Source: Opitutaceae bacterium
GTDB lineage: Bacteria; Verrucomicrobiota; Verrucomicrobiia; Opitutales; Opitutaceae
Assembly (NCBI GenBank): GCA_028284235.1
Contig: JANQSC010000054.1
Location: forward strand, 284,302 to 348,301
Direction: 5' to 3'
DNA: 64,000 nt
Shown: positions 8,000 through 17,528 of the stretch, one piece after another
Layout of the letters: each line of letters opens with the position of its first letter
Position numbering within the stretch: the first letter of the stretch is position 1
Position numbers and translations under genes: made by a program
Notes under the pieces: model-generated
Databases searched by the model: none
The model's input: only the letters and a program-made list of their open reading frames with translations
Told to the model about the DNA's origin: nothing

Positions 8000-8281
8000 A
8001 TCGAGGTTTTCGTCAAAAACTTCTAAATGCCCACCATTAGTATGCGGAGCCTATTCGGTCGTTAGAGGCATCACTTTAAGGGAGGTAAACCACCGATTTT
8101 CCACAGGAGTTCGAACTTTTTTTCAATCTGTATCTCACTGTTTATGTGTTACTTATGCCAATTTTAAATTCATTGTAACAGTGGTATGCACAAAGTTTGT
8201 TAAGGTTTTGGAGAGTGTACCGATGGAGGGCCTTATAGCGTATTTGGCGCTTTACACGAATGGAATCAAATCACTACGAGC
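8000..8281. other. AT-rich divergent intergenic region
   Basis: About 280 bases separate the SirB1-like gene (leftward) from a small rightward gene. The stretch 8100-8200 is clearly AT-richer than the surroundings and probably holds divergent promoters. No RNA gene or repeat was recognised. Confidence 0.4.
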
Positions 8282-8497
8282 ATGGAACCGCTCTATCCAC
8301 AGAACATATTGGAACGCACGTTTCCGCATCTCCGCGAGCAGCGCGAGAAGGCGGAAAAGGAGTTCCTGACCAACTCGATCTCGGAAAAATCCGACGACAT
8401 TCGAGCGGGTAGTCCTGTGATCGACGACGAGCTCTTGTATTTCGATGTTCCTTACAAGGGCGGGCCTGCGGGCAGAAACCTAAGCACTTTCGCCTGA
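8282..8497 (+). CDS. Small protein of unknown function (71 aa)
   Basis: No family recognised. Residues 1-35 are charged and predict as helical (PHLREQREKAEKEF), followed by a Ser/Asp region and a C-terminus rich in Gly (DVPYKGGPAGRNL). Codon use has GC-rich third positions like real genes around it. Its last 18 bases overlap the 3' end of the convergent response regulator gene. No clear ribosome site is seen, so the start at 8282 is tentative. Confidence 0.5.
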   Translation: MEPLYPQNILERTFPHLREQREKAEKEFLTNSISEKSDDIRAGSPVIDDELLYFDVPYKGGPAGRNLSTFA

Positions 8498-8893
8498 GGA
8501 CACGAGTTCACGCCGCTTGGCGACGCCGTTGGAGATCGTTTGGACGAGCTCGGACGATTGGAATGGCTTGCTGATGATCCCGTCGATGGGGCGATTGCCA
8601 ATTCGCTCTTCGATCTCCTCGTTGAGGCAGCCGCTGATCATGAACACCGCCATGCTCGGGTAGCGTTCCGACAAAGGGACGAGAAAATCCTCGCCGCGGG
8701 CGTGCTCGAGATTGAGGTCGAGGAGGAGCGCTTGAACGGGTTCGTCCGCGTTTTCCAAAGCGTCCAGGGCTTCGCTGGCGCTGGCGACGCAGATTGCGTT
8801 GACCCCGGCGGCCTCGAGGATGAGCCCCAAGAGCGTTCGAAGGCTCTCGTCGTCGTCTACTACCAGGACCGTGTCTAATTCCGCGCTGCGCAT
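8480..8893 (-). CDS. Stand-alone response regulator receiver protein
   Basis: A single CheY-like receiver domain covering nearly all 137 residues. The acidic pocket is VVDDDES (about 11-17), the phospho-acceptor Asp is in LLLDLN (about 58), and the conserved Lys is in ISKPF. No DNA-binding or enzymatic output domain follows, so it probably acts by protein contact with a partner kinase or regulator. No histidine kinase is adjacent; the nearest is about 35 kb away. The start is the ATG at 8893. Confidence 0.9.
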   Translation of the reverse strand: MRSAELDTVLVVDDDESLRTLLGLILEAAGVNAICVASASEALDALENADEPVQALLLDLNLEHARGEDFLVPLSERYPSMAVFMISGCLNEEIEERIGNRPIDGIISKPFQSSELVQTISNGVAKRRELVSSGESA

Positions 8894-9039
8894 CTATGCG
8901 GGCAGGGTTTAGAATCGTTGGGGGAAAAATGCAATGGGAAAGGTTTGGAATTGTCGCCGATCCACCACTACGGGGCGCTATTTTGTCGAATGCGCTTTTG
9001 GCTTTGCGTTTGCCTGCGACCGGGTGATTCTCGTGTGCG

Positions 9040-9702
9040 GTGATTTCAAATCGAAAGAGCGCGTTGATTGGTCTTGGCTTAGTTGCGGCGGCGCTTGGGG
9101 CCGCCCTCGTATGGCTGTTCCGCGACTCGCTGCGAGCGTACGACTATCAGGCGACGGTTGACTGGATAGCGAGTTTCGGCCCGCTGCCGTTTTTTATAGC
9201 GATGGCGATCTTGCCATCGCTGTGGGCGCCGGCTTCTCCGTTTATGATTCTGGCGGGGGCGTTGTACAGTGTGCCGCTCGCCCTTGGGGGCTCCATCCTG
9301 GCGCTGGGAGCGAACATGACGCTTTCCTGGCTGTTGGCGGGAAAGCTGTTTCGACCCTTGTTCGAGCGTATTGTGCTCCGATTCGGCTATCGCGTGCCGG
9401 AGATCACGCGCGGGAACATGATTACGGTCGCGGTGCTTCTGAGGATTACTCCCGGTGTGCCGTTTCCGTTGCAAAACTACCTCCTGGGCCTCGCCCGCAT
9501 GCCGTTCGGCTGGTTTCTGGGGATCTCGCTGCCAATCAGCTCCGCTTACGCATTCGCGTTCATTCTGTTTGGAGACGCGATTTTGAAAGGAAACGTTACG
9601 GTCGTCCTGCTGGCGATCAGCTTGCTGATCGGGCTGAGCTTCGGCGTGCGGCTGTTGCGCGCTCGCTTGAAGCGCGGAGCGTTGGAAGGGGAGTCTCTAT
9701 GA
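9040..9702 (+). CDS. TVP38/TMEM64 (DedA-like) membrane protein
   Basis: An integral membrane protein of the SNARE-associated TVP38 family. Members are linked to lipid or undecaprenyl-phosphate handling, but this one's substrate is unknown. It has about five hydrophobic segments, including an N-terminal one (ALIGLGLVAAALGAALVWLF), a re-entrant region around FMILAGALYSVPLA, and the family signature near LLRITPGVPFPLQNYLLG. The GTG at 9040 is taken as the start. Its stop overlaps the xseA start (ATGA, 9699-9702), so the two are translationally coupled. Confidence 0.85.
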   Translation: MISNRKSALIGLGLVAAALGAALVWLFRDSLRAYDYQATVDWIASFGPLPFFIAMAILPSLWAPASPFMILAGALYSVPLALGGSILALGANMTLSWLLAGKLFRPLFERIVLRFGYRVPEITRGNMITVAVLLRITPGVPFPLQNYLLGLARMPFGWFLGISLPISSAYAFAFILFGDAILKGNVTVVLLAISLLIGLSFGVRLLRARLKRGALEGESL

Positions 9703-11048
9703 GCGACGCGTTCTTGTCGCAGTTTGGGGACGACGAGGCGAGCACGGTCTCGGAATTCACGCGAAGGATCAAGCGGTTGATCGAAGGTTCCTTCGGCCCG
9801 TCCTGGGTTAGAGGAGAAGTATCCAATTTTCGGAGACAATCGAGCGGCCATCTGTATTTTACGCTCAAAGACGCGGGCGCTCAACTGCCTGCAGTGATGT
9901 TTCGCGGCAACGCGGCGGGGCTCGAGTTCGAATTGGACAACGGCGCGGAGGTCCTCGTGTTTGGCGAGCTGAGCGTATACGAGCCGCATGGCCGGTACCA
10001 GCTCATCGCTCGGGCGGTGGTCGATGCGGGACAGGGGAGGCTGCATCGCGAGTTCGAGCGACTCAAGAAGCGGCTTTTCGACGAAGGTCTATTCGATTCG
10101 GAGCGGAAGAAGGCGCTCCCGCCGGCCCCGCGAAGAGTGGCGTTTGTCACTTCCCCGAGCGGAGCGGCCGTGCAGGATTTCGTTCGGATCTTGAAGCGAC
10201 GCGGGTGGGCGGGATCTCTCACGGTGATTCCGGCGAAAGTGCAAGGTGTCGGAGCCGCGAAAACGCTGCTGGAGGGATTGGACCTCGCCCTTAGGATGGG
10301 CGGCTTCGACGTGGTAGTCATTGGCCGGGGCGGAGGGAGCTTGGAGGACTTGTGGAGTTTCAATGACGAGCGGCTCGCCCGGGCGGTGGCGGCGTCCCCA
10401 TTGCCCGTCGTCTCGGCCGTCGGGCATGAGATCGACTTTTCTTTGACCGATTTTGTCGCGGATGTTCGAGCGGAAACGCCTTCGGCTGCGGCTGAGCTGA
10501 TATCGAGCGCGTACATTGAAAGCCTGGATCGGCTGGAGTATGCGCGAGACTCGCTGGTCGATTTCGCGGAGGACGGGTTGGCGGATCGGCGTCGCCTTTT
10601 GGAACAATGGTCGTTGCGTCTGCAAGCGTCGTCCCCGCAGAGAAGCCTGGAATCTTCGCAGCTTCGGACGGACGAGTTAAGCAGCCGGCTGGACGCGGCG
10701 TTTAGCCAGCAGGCCGCTCGCTTGCGTAGACGGCTGAATGTCGCCCAAATCGGCTATAGCGGTCTGCGGCCGGATCGGGTCGTGTCGCGGATGCGGCAGT
10801 CGTTGTCGGATTTGAGGCAACGCGCGGAGCTCTTGTTGGAGCGACGGTTGACGGCGTCGAAGCATGAGCTAAGCGAAGCGGCGTCGACGCTTCATTCGAT
10901 CAGTCCGAAAGCGACGTTGAAACGTGGATACACGATTCTCTCGAATGCGAAGGGCGACGTAGTCCATTCTGTCCAGGATATCAAGGAAAGCGATCGCCTT
11001 AAAGCAACCGTTTCGGACGGAGAAACTTGGCTGCGGAGCGAGGATTGA
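9699..11048 (+). CDS. xseA: Exodeoxyribonuclease VII large subunit
   Basis: The catalytic subunit of exonuclease VII, which degrades single-stranded DNA from both ends. The 449-residue length is standard. An N-terminal OB-fold (SWVRGEVSNFRRQSSGHLYF) is followed by the nuclease core with GRGGGSLEDLWSFNDE (about 208-223) and GHEIDFSLTDFVAD, then a long coiled-coil region and the late KRGYTI segment. The start is the ATG at 9699, which overlaps the TVP38 stop; the frame is open upstream but that part shadows TVP38. The small subunit gene xseB is not adjacent. Confidence 0.96.
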   Translation: MSDAFLSQFGDDEASTVSEFTRRIKRLIEGSFGPSWVRGEVSNFRRQSSGHLYFTLKDAGAQLPAVMFRGNAAGLEFELDNGAEVLVFGELSVYEPHGRYQLIARAVVDAGQGRLHREFERLKKRLFDEGLFDSERKKALPPAPRRVAFVTSPSGAAVQDFVRILKRRGWAGSLTVIPAKVQGVGAAKTLLEGLDLALRMGGFDVVVIGRGGGSLEDLWSFNDERLARAVAASPLPVVSAVGHEIDFSLTDFVADVRAETPSAAAELISSAYIESLDRLEYARDSLVDFAEDGLADRRRLLEQWSLRLQASSPQRSLESSQLRTDELSSRLDAAFSQQAARLRRRLNVAQIGYSGLRPDRVVSRMRQSLSDLRQRAELLLERRLTASKHELSEAASTLHSISPKATLKRGYTILSNAKGDVVHSVQDIKESDRLKATVSDGETWLRSED

Positions 11049-11067
11049 GCGTCGCCAGCCCCGGTCG

Positions 11068-11508
11068 CTATACCATTTCGAGCGCGCGTTTGGATTCCGA
11101 GGTTGACGAAATCTCATCGAGAACGCGGGCAGCGAGGGCGTTGTTTTCGACTTTGAATACGAGCCGGGTGGAGGCTCCCGCGTGATCGACCGACGCGTAG
11201 ACGTAGTCGATGTTGATTCCGGCTTGGGCGAATGCGTGGGTAATGCGGGCCAAGCGGCCTTTTTGGTCGTTGAGTCGCACGGACAGGACGCGTTCGCAGC
11301 GCGTTTCAAAGCCGTTTTTCTCGAGCAACGCCTGAGCGTTTTCGGCGTGATCGGCGATGAAGCGGAATTGGCCTCGGCTCGACTCGCCAGTGGTGGTGAG
11401 GGCGTTGATCTGGATGCCGGCGTTCGCGAGCAGATCGCTGACTCGAGCGATTTCTCCTGGCTCGTTGGCGATTTCGGCAGTGAGTTGTGACTCTATCTGG
11501 TGTTCCAT
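11068..11508 (-). CDS. Tandem ACT-domain protein
   Basis: Two ACT ligand-binding domains fill the protein: residues about 5-70 (TAEIANEPGEIARVSDLLAN) and 78-140 (VRLNDQKGRLARITHAFAQ). ACT domains bind amino acids; stand-alone tandem forms are usually regulatory. No catalytic domain is attached. The ATG at 11508 is chosen over a TTG four codons upstream. It converges on xseA with a 19-base gap. The ligand is not visible. Confidence 0.85.
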   Translation of the reverse strand: MEHQIESQLTAEIANEPGEIARVSDLLANAGIQINALTTTGESSRGQFRFIADHAENAQALLEKNGFETRCERVLSVRLNDQKGRLARITHAFAQAGINIDYVYASVDHAGASTRLVFKVENNALAARVLDEISSTSESKRALEMV

Positions 11509-11577
11509 ATGGGGTCTCAAGAAGATAATTGCGCCTCGATCGGTCGAATCGCGACCGTTGTTTGCGAGGCGTTGGAA

Positions 11578-11611
11578 AAATGAAAAACCGGGCCCTGAAA
11601 GGGACCGGTTT
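11578..11611 (-). terminator. Intrinsic terminator between a small gene and the ACT gene
   Basis: Arms at 11585-11596 and 11600-11611 (AAACCGG-CCCT core) pair with one mismatch. Read leftward they are followed by TTTTTCATTTTT. It ends the transcript entering from the small gene at 11638-11838. Confidence 0.75.
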
Positions 11612-11637
11612 AGAAATTCATTTGTGAATCCGTTCGC

Positions 11638-11838
11638 CTAGTCAAGCCGAGAGTGCGTCAACGAGCGGGACTTTTGGAAGTACCGCGAAACGCGGTCGTG
11701 GGCGATCTGCCGTTTCAGCTTTGGACGCGCGAACTGGTAGTCCTGGGCGTCGATGGGAAGGGATTCGCTGGGCGGGGTCATTACTTTCAACGGCGGGTTG
11801 AAATTGAAAATGCGAATCTGTCTTTGGGTTGATTCCAT
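11638..11838 (-). CDS. Small basic protein of unknown function (66 aa)
   Basis: No family recognised. The ATG at 11838 gives a 66-residue protein with an N-terminal RQIRIFNFNPP stretch, a Pro/Ser middle and a basic C-terminus (KLKRQIAHDRVSRYF). A good intrinsic terminator lies directly downstream in the same direction, supporting a separate transcript. A competing frame over the same bases (11642-11893) has a less protein-like composition. A non-coding RNA is an alternative reading. Confidence 0.45.
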   Translation of the reverse strand: MESTQRQIRIFNFNPPLKVMTPPSESLPIDAQDYQFARPKLKRQIAHDRVSRYFQKSRSLTHSRLD

Positions 11839-12049
11839 TGGGGTAAATGGGGGTTGAGATTGTTGTTGAAAACGTTCTATCAAAAAGTGCCATCGGCGCG
11901 CTCGCGCGTTTCTTGAGTGTTATTTTCCCATTGGGAAACCCGCGCGGATCGGTGGTTCCGTGTTTGAGTTCAATTTGAGGGCAGGCGCTTTTATTGAATC
12001 CATAACTCTCTGGCCTATCGAACTAGGAGGTTGTAGAAGGGAACTTTGT

Positions 12050-12541
12050 ATGGAATTTAAGAAAATACTCACAAACACCGCTCTCGCAGGTACCCTATTA
12101 GTTTTCGTTGCGGGTTGCGCCACGGGAGGATACGAGCGAGTGCCGAGCTCATCGGCTAGCACGACACAATCACTAGACGCGGGAACTGTGGTCGCTGCGC
12201 GAACAGTTCAGATTGAAGGAACGAGCTCCCAGATCGGACGGTATGGCGGCGGAATCATGGGTAGCGCGATCGGGTCCACGGTTGGACGCGGAGATGGTCG
12301 AGTGCTCGCGAGCGCTGGCGGCGCGGTTGCCGGAGCCATCGTGGGGGAAAAAGTCGAGAAAGCGCTGACAGCGAAATTGGCTCAGGAACTAACAATCGAG
12401 TTGGACGACGGCCAGACCGTGGTCGTCGTGCAAGAACTCAAAGAGCCGGCGTTCCAGACCGGCGACCGCGTTAGCTTGCTTGAAGCTCGCGGCGGCTACG
12501 CCCGGGTCCGACACGAGGATTTTGAAGTATCGCAATACTGA
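12050..12541 (+). CDS. Glycine-zipper outer-membrane lipoprotein (SlyB-like)
   Basis: A secreted lipoprotein. Residues 1-22 form a signal peptide ending in the lipobox VAGC, so the mature protein starts at a lipid-modified Cys. Residues about 62-100 have a glycine zipper (GGGIMGSAIGSTVG, then SAGGAVAGAIVG), the pattern of Rick_17kDa/SlyB proteins that insert into the outer membrane. The C-terminal 60 residues form a beta-rich domain. The ATG at 12050 follows AGAAGGGA about 9 bases upstream. It is single-gene, with its own terminator. Confidence 0.82.
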   Translation: MEFKKILTNTALAGTLLVFVAGCATGGYERVPSSSASTTQSLDAGTVVAARTVQIEGTSSQIGRYGGGIMGSAIGSTVGRGDGRVLASAGGAVAGAIVGEKVEKALTAKLAQELTIELDDGQTVVVVQELKEPAFQTGDRVSLLEARGGYARVRHEDFEVSQY

Positions 12542-12581
12542 ACGCGAAACGAGTTTACACTTTCAGTTGGGAGGAGAACAG

Positions 12582-12617
12582 AAAAGGGGAGGCGGTATTC
12601 CGTCTCCCCTTTTTACT
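12582..12617 (+). terminator. Intrinsic terminator after the lipoprotein gene
   Basis: Fourteen-base arms (AAAAGGGGAGGCGG and its partner, one G-U pair) enclose TATT and run into TTTTTAC. It is the strongest terminator in this part of the window. Confidence 0.88.
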
Positions 12618-12652
12618 TTGCTAATGAGCGCGGGCTGTGGCTGTCTGCCTCT

Positions 12653-14788
12653 ATGGAGCCCCAGTCGTCTAGACCCTTGAACCGGTTGTCCCAAAGCCGG
12701 TCGCCGTACTTGCTGCAGCACGCGGACAATCCGGTCGACTGGCGCGAGTGGGGCGAAGACGCGTTCGCGGAAGCGCGCGAACGAGACGTTCCGATTTTCC
12801 TGTCTATCGGCTACTCCACCTGCCACTGGTGCCATGTCATGGCCCACGAGAGTTTCGAGGACGATGCGATCGCCGCGGAAATGAACGCTCGTTTCGTCAA
12901 TGTCAAAGTCGACCGGGAAGAGCGACCCGACGTGGACCGCATCTACATGGCGTACGTGCAGTCTTTGACCGGAAGCGGCGGCTGGCCCATGAGCGTTTGG
13001 CTGACACCCGAGCTAAAGCCGTTTTACGGGGGGACTTACTTCCCGCCGGAAAACCGCTATGGACGCATCGGTTTCGCGGAGCTGATTGTCCGGATCAGTT
13101 CGATCTGGCGAGAGCGACGGGCGGAACTCGAGCAGCAAGGCAACCGTTTTTTGGATACGGTCAACGAATCGGTCCAGGGGTTCGCGTCGGGCGGGGCGGA
13201 GTTGGACGGGTCCGCGGCGGAGAAGTGCCTGGAGGAGCTTGTCCAGCAGTTCGACGACAAATGGGGCGGCTTTGGCGGAGCGCCGAAATTTCCGATGACG
13301 GGTTTTTTCAGTTTTCTCCTGGAAATGGGTGAGATTCACGGCTGGGATGAAGGCAAGCGGACGCTATTGGGCGTTTCGCTCGATCGACTTGCGGACGGAG
13401 GGATCCGCGACTTCCTCGCGGGTGGCTTCCACCGCTACTCCGTGGACCGTTACTGGCATGTGCCGCATTTCGAGAAAATGCTCTATGATCAAGGCCAATT
13501 GGCAGAGGTATTCGCAGAGTCCGCCCGTTTGCTCGACCGTATCGACGATTTGGCGACAGGGCAGGAAATTGTAAACTATGTTGACACTCAATTGCGTTCG
13601 GAAGCGGGTGGAATCTACTCGGCGGAAGACGCTGACAGTCCGCTTCCTGGGGATCCTGCGAACTCCGGCGAAGGCGCTTTCTACGTTTGGAGCGCAGCGG
13701 AGATCGACAACGCGCTGGACGTGGAATCCGCTAAGGTTTTCAAGGCTCAATTTGGTGTTGAGGAGTCTGGGAACGCGCGCGGCGAGTCGGATCCTCATGG
13801 TGACTTCAGAGGGCTGAACATATTGACGCGGACGCGGCCGATCGAAGCGATCGCGGAAGAATGCGGCCTCGACCGGCTTGCCGTTTCCGAATCGCTACGG
13901 GCGTCGATTTCGAAGTTGAACGCGATCCGGTCGCAACGACCGAGACCGCATTTGGACGACAAGGTTCTGTCCTCCTGGAACGGGCTCATGATTTCGGGCG
14001 CGTGCCGGGTCTTCCAGGCGGGCGGGGATCGCGCCGCGATCGAATTGGCAACCGCGGCGGGAGCGTTTATCTGGGAAAATCTCTATGATGAATCGGACAA
14101 TTTGCTCTACCGCGCTTTTCGTATTGAACGAAGGGATACTCCGGGATTCGCGGAGGACTATGCGAGCTGCTGCCTAGCGTTTATCAATCTGTATGAATCG
14201 ACCGGCGAGGAAATGTGGCTGGATCGGGCGGAGCGGTTGATGAAGCGCTTGATTGATTCGTTTTGGGACGACTCCAGTCACGGTTTCTTTGCCACGCCCG
14301 AAGGCGCGACGTCGCTGATCGCTCGATTGAAGGACGATTACGACGGGGCGGAGCCGTCGGCGAACTCGCTCGCGGCCTTGGCGCTTATACGCCTGGGAGC
14401 GTTGCTGGGAGACCCGAAGTACGACGATTACGCTCGCCAGACGATCGAAGCGTTTCGATACCAGTGGACGCGGGCGCCCCGGGCGATGCCGCTGATGCTG
14501 GTGGCGCTGACTCGATTGATGCGACCCGTACAGCAGATCGTGATTTTCGCCAATCGGGACGATCCCATGCGCGCTTTGTTGCAGGAAAGCGCTTTCGCGG
14601 GGCGGAAACTCCATTCAGTCATTCTCTATCTCGGCGACGGATCGAATTGGCTCGCGAATCGGAATCCCAATTTGGGGATTTTCGGGAACGAGGAGGAGCG
14701 TGCCACCGCGTATTTGTGTGAAAACTACACATGTAAACTACCTGCCTACGACGGAGAAACACTGCGATCCCAGTTGTCGGCGAGCTGA
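12653..14788 (+). CDS. Thioredoxin-domain protein of the DUF255 / SSP411 (YyaL) family
   Basis: Residues 1-170 form the DUF255 thioredoxin-like domain, with [21 protein letters not shown] near the start and the redox pair in STCHWCHVM. The typical [10 protein letters not shown] and [12 protein letters not shown] follow. The rest resembles the (alpha/alpha)6 barrel of N-acylglucosamine 2-epimerases, with [12 protein letters not shown] and [12 protein letters not shown]. The biochemical role of this widespread family is not established. The 711-residue length is typical. There is no signal peptide. The gene is alone and converges on the GH20 gene. Confidence 0.92.
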   Translation: MEPQSSRPLNRLSQSRSPYLLQHADNPVDWREWGEDAFAEARERDVPIFLSIGYSTCHWCHVMAHESFEDDAIAAEMNARFVNVKVDREERPDVDRIYMAYVQSLTGSGGWPMSVWLTPELKPFYGGTYFPPENRYGRIGFAELIVRISSIWRERRAELEQQGNRFLDTVNESVQGFASGGAELDGSAAEKCLEELVQQFDDKWGGFGGAPKFPMTGFFSFLLEMGEIHGWDEGKRTLLGVSLDRLADGGIRDFLAGGFHRYSVDRYWHVPHFEKMLYDQGQLAEVFAESARLLDRIDDLATGQEIVNYVDTQLRSEAGGIYSAEDADSPLPGDPANSGEGAFYVWSAAEIDNALDVESAKVFKAQFGVEESGNARGESDPHGDFRGLNILTRTRPIEAIAEECGLDRLAVSESLRASISKLNAIRSQRPRPHLDDKVLSSWNGLMISGACRVFQAGGDRAAIELATAAGAFIWENLYDESDNLLYRAFRIERRDTPGFAEDYASCCLAFINLYESTGEEMWLDRAERLMKRLIDSFWDDSSHGFFATPEGATSLIARLKDDYDGAEPSANSLAALALIRLGALLGDPKYDDYARQTIEAFRYQWTRAPRAMPLMLVALTRLMRPVQQIVIFANRDDPMRALLQESAFAGRKLHSVILYLGDGSNWLANRNPNLGIFGNEEERATAYLCENYTCKLPAYDGETLRSQLSAS

Positions 14789-14835
14789 GAGAGTGTCCGA
14801 CAGAACACTTTCCAATTCATACTCTTAATCTTATT

Positions 14836-14918
14836 CATAATCATACTCCTAATCTTAATCCAAACGAACGGTGTTTGGAGTGATTGTGATTGTGAGTAAG
14901 ATTAGGAGTATGATTATG
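14836..14918. repeat. TAATC-type inverted repeat between convergent genes
   Basis: Perfect 22-bp arms at 14836-14857 and 14897-14918 are built from imperfect copies of a six-base word (TAATCN/ACTCCT). A smaller CCAAAC/GTTTGG stem lies inside. A similar structure sits at 30794-30839, also between convergent genes, so it probably acts as a bidirectional terminator. Whether it is mobile is unknown. Confidence 0.75.
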
Positions 14919-14937
14919 ATTAGGACTGAGAGTCGCG

Positions 14938-16710
14938 TTAGTCGCCGGCTCGGGCGAAGTAGTCGGCGCTTTCATCAAGTCCGCCCGGACGATTCGACTC
15001 GAGCCAGAGCGCGCGATAACGGGCGGCGATAGAATGGAGCGACTCCTCGTGAGCCATGTCTTCACCTATAGCTCTCAGCCCCTTCCGGGCGGCGAATGCG
15101 AGCAGATCCGCGGCTAAGCCGATTTCCCGTGATACGCGGGCGGCGTGTTCGTTCATTGAGTCCCGTTCGCTTAGCTCAGTCTTTATTTCTGAAAGTTCAC
15201 TGAGGGTTTCGTGCAGCTCGCTGGAGTTTGTTTTAGCGGATTCCTCGGGGAGACTTTCAGCGGTGGCGAAGAGGATGTCGTTGAGAACGGTTCGATTGTG
15301 AGGCGCGCGCGAAATTGGGCGTTGGGCGTTTGCGAGGCGAACGAGGAGGGTCGCGATTGTTTGATCGTCGCTATTTAAGAAAAACGTATTGATAGCGTGG
15401 ATATCGTTCACTGAGTTTTTGGAACTGCGATTCCAGGAAAGCGCGGATCCCCAGATCAATCCGGGATAGGCGGTTGAAAGGAAGTGGTGATGGCCGAAGT
15501 CTCCCCAGCAGGTTAGGAGCATCCCTTCCGCGCCGGACTTTGTCGCCTCCTGTATGGCGGTTTCGATGTTGACGCGCATGTTGTCGTAGCGCCCGCCGAT
15601 GGAGTTCCAGTTGGAAGTGCCGGGAGCCACGTAGAACGGTTTGCCGGAGCGGGCGTAGGCGGCGCATTGATTGGCGAACGGATGGTTCGCTTCGTAGCCC
15701 CAAATGATTCCGATGGCTTCGTCGGGAATCGAGCGAGCGAGTTCGGGCGATTCCAGAATAATGTCTCCCCAAAACTGCATGCGACGCCCTCTTTGGGCGA
15801 CTTGCCGTTCGATCGCGAGGAGGTGTTCGAGGTAAACCGGGTGTTTTCCTTCTTCGGCGACGCGCGCTTTGCTCCAGCCTTGGCCGAGCTCCCAGGGTTC
15901 GTCTCCGCCAATATTTAATTGTTTGCTGCCGAAGTTGGGAAGCAGTTCGTCGTAGAGCCCGCTGACAAAGTCAATCGACTCTTGATTGGGCTTGAGCGTA
16001 CCGCCCCAGGGGAGTCTGCCCAGGATTGGATGCTCGTAGCCTTGGGGGCATTCGGCGAGACGTTTGTAGGCGTCGTGCCGGAGCCACCGTTCCATATGGC
16101 CAAACGAGTTTTGGTTCGGTACGAGCTCGATGTATCGATCGTGGCAATACGAGTCGAGCGCTCGGATTTCCTCAGGGGTAAGCGGGGACGCATCTCGCCA
16201 GACTTCGGAGTGATCCTTGTAGGCGAAGGTGTGTTCGGTGTAGAGTTGGAGTTGATTGTATTTTAGCTTTGCGAGCTGGTCGATTAGATCGAAAAGCGAT
16301 TCCTGGGTGGGCACGCGGCATCGGCTGATGTCGAGCATAAAACCCCGAACGGGCAGGTCGGGATAGTCTTCGATGGCGAGGCAGGGAAGCGCGTGTCCAT
16401 ATTCGCGATGGATTTGGGAAAACGTGACGAGGGCTCGAAACATTCCCATTTCGGAACGACTTTCCGCAATCGCTTTTTCAGGGTGAATTGTCAGCCGGTA
16501 ACCTTCTTCGTTCACGATCGATTCGGTCTTGTGTAGTTCTATTTTGGCGACGCTGGATTCGGTAGTTGTGAAAAATACCGGGGCGAAGGTTTCCAGCGCG
16601 TTTTTGAATTGGCGGGTTGCTTCGAACTGGATACGCGCAGGGATGGGGCCTGCGACTTCGAGCGAGCCTTCGCGGGGCTCGGTCTTTTGGGGCAAGGGGA
16701 AGAGGTCCAT
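14938..16710 (-). CDS. Glycoside hydrolase family 20 (beta-N-acetylhexosaminidase-like)
   Basis: Removes terminal N-acetylhexosamine residues by substrate-assisted catalysis. The barrel begins at VRGFMLDISRCRVPT (about 120) and the catalytic Asp-Glu pair is in NIGGDEPWELGQGW (about 266). The early KYNQLQLYTEHTFAY stretch matches the cytoplasmic GH20 subgroup. There is no signal peptide, so it probably acts on imported oligosaccharides. The last 120 residues are helical and Ser/Glu-rich. It starts 2 bases after the HAD phosphatase stop, so the two are cotranscribed. Exact substrate is not visible. Confidence 0.88.
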   Translation of the reverse strand: MDLFPLPQKTEPREGSLEVAGPIPARIQFEATRQFKNALETFAPVFFTTTESSVAKIELHKTESIVNEEGYRLTIHPEKAIAESRSEMGMFRALVTFSQIHREYGHALPCLAIEDYPDLPVRGFMLDISRCRVPTQESLFDLIDQLAKLKYNQLQLYTEHTFAYKDHSEVWRDASPLTPEEIRALDSYCHDRYIELVPNQNSFGHMERWLRHDAYKRLAECPQGYEHPILGRLPWGGTLKPNQESIDFVSGLYDELLPNFGSKQLNIGGDEPWELGQGWSKARVAEEGKHPVYLEHLLAIERQVAQRGRRMQFWGDIILESPELARSIPDEAIGIIWGYEANHPFANQCAAYARSGKPFYVAPGTSNWNSIGGRYDNMRVNIETAIQEATKSGAEGMLLTCWGDFGHHHFLSTAYPGLIWGSALSWNRSSKNSVNDIHAINTFFLNSDDQTIATLLVRLANAQRPISRAPHNRTVLNDILFATAESLPEESAKTNSSELHETLSELSEIKTELSERDSMNEHAARVSREIGLAADLLAFAARKGLRAIGEDMAHEESLHSIAARYRALWLESNRPGGLDESADYFARAGD

Positions 16711-16712
16711 GA

Positions 16713-17432
16713 CTAGGCGTTGCTGCCTACGACGATAGTGTCGACGAGGTCGGGCAACTGGGCGATCGACTCGAGCTGGTAAAAACTGTCGTGCTCATGG
16801 GGAGTTTTCTCGACCCGCTCGTGTTCCCAGGTAATGCGGTAGGGTATGTGGATGCCGTGTCCTCCCAAATTCAATACCGGGAGGATGTCGGACTTGAGCG
16901 AGTTGCCGATCATGACGAACTGGTCGACGGGAACGTTGGCGCGTTCCAGAACTCGGGCGTAGGATTCGACAGTTTTGTCGGAAACGACTTCGCTGTGGTC
17001 GAAGTACGGGGCGAGTCCGGACTTGGCGATTTTTCGTTCCTGGTCGCGGAGGTCTCCCTTAGTCACGAGGATGAGACGAAATCGTGAGCTAAGTTGTTCG
17101 AGGACGGGTTCCACGTCGTCGAACAACTCGACGGGATGCGAGAGCATGTTGCGGCAGTGTTCGATGATGCGACGGATTTCCTCCGCCTTGATTTCGCCGT
17201 TGGTCAATGAAATGGCGGTTTCGATACAGGAGAGGGTGAATCCTTTTATTCCGTAGCCGAACAGCTCTAAGTTCTGCATTTCGGTCTCGTAGAGCACTTT
17301 TTCGACGGTGGACGCGTCGTGGTACTCTGAGAGCAGGTCGCAGTATTTTCTGTGGTGCGCTTCAAAGAGGTTTTCGTTGTGCCAGAGCGTGTCGTCGGCG
17401 TCGAAGCCGATTGTAGTGATGGGCCATTTCAT
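16713..17432 (-). CDS. HAD-superfamily hydrolase
   Basis: A cytoplasmic haloacid-dehalogenase-type phosphatase. Motif I is FDADDTLW with catalytic Asp11 and Asp13, motif II is LVTKGDLRDQ (with the Thr/Lys pair), and a late GNSLKSDILP supplies motif IV. A helical cap lies at about 20-95. The 239-residue length is normal for small-molecule phosphatases. It is tightly linked to the GH20 gene, so a sugar phosphate is a reasonable but unproven substrate. The start is the ATG at 17432. Confidence 0.88.
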   Translation of the reverse strand: MKWPITTIGFDADDTLWHNENLFEAHHRKYCDLLSEYHDASTVEKVLYETEMQNLELFGYGIKGFTLSCIETAISLTNGEIKAEEIRRIIEHCRNMLSHPVELFDDVEPVLEQLSSRFRLILVTKGDLRDQERKIAKSGLAPYFDHSEVVSDKTVESYARVLERANVPVDQFVMIGNSLKSDILPVLNLGGHGIHIPYRITWEHERVEKTPHEHDSFYQLESIAQLPDLVDTIVVGSNA

Positions 17433-17528
17433 GATCGCGATCAGTGGAAATGAGGATTGCGATTGAAGAGCGGTTTGTAAACGCGCTGTTTGCGGTTGGG
17501 GCGTTTTTTCCCGGGAACGGCTTCGGTT

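Noticed and set aside
9222..9698. N-terminal extension of xseA over the TVP38 gene
   Set aside because: XseA starts with its OB-fold at the ATG at 9699; the extra part is a shifted frame of a membrane protein gene.
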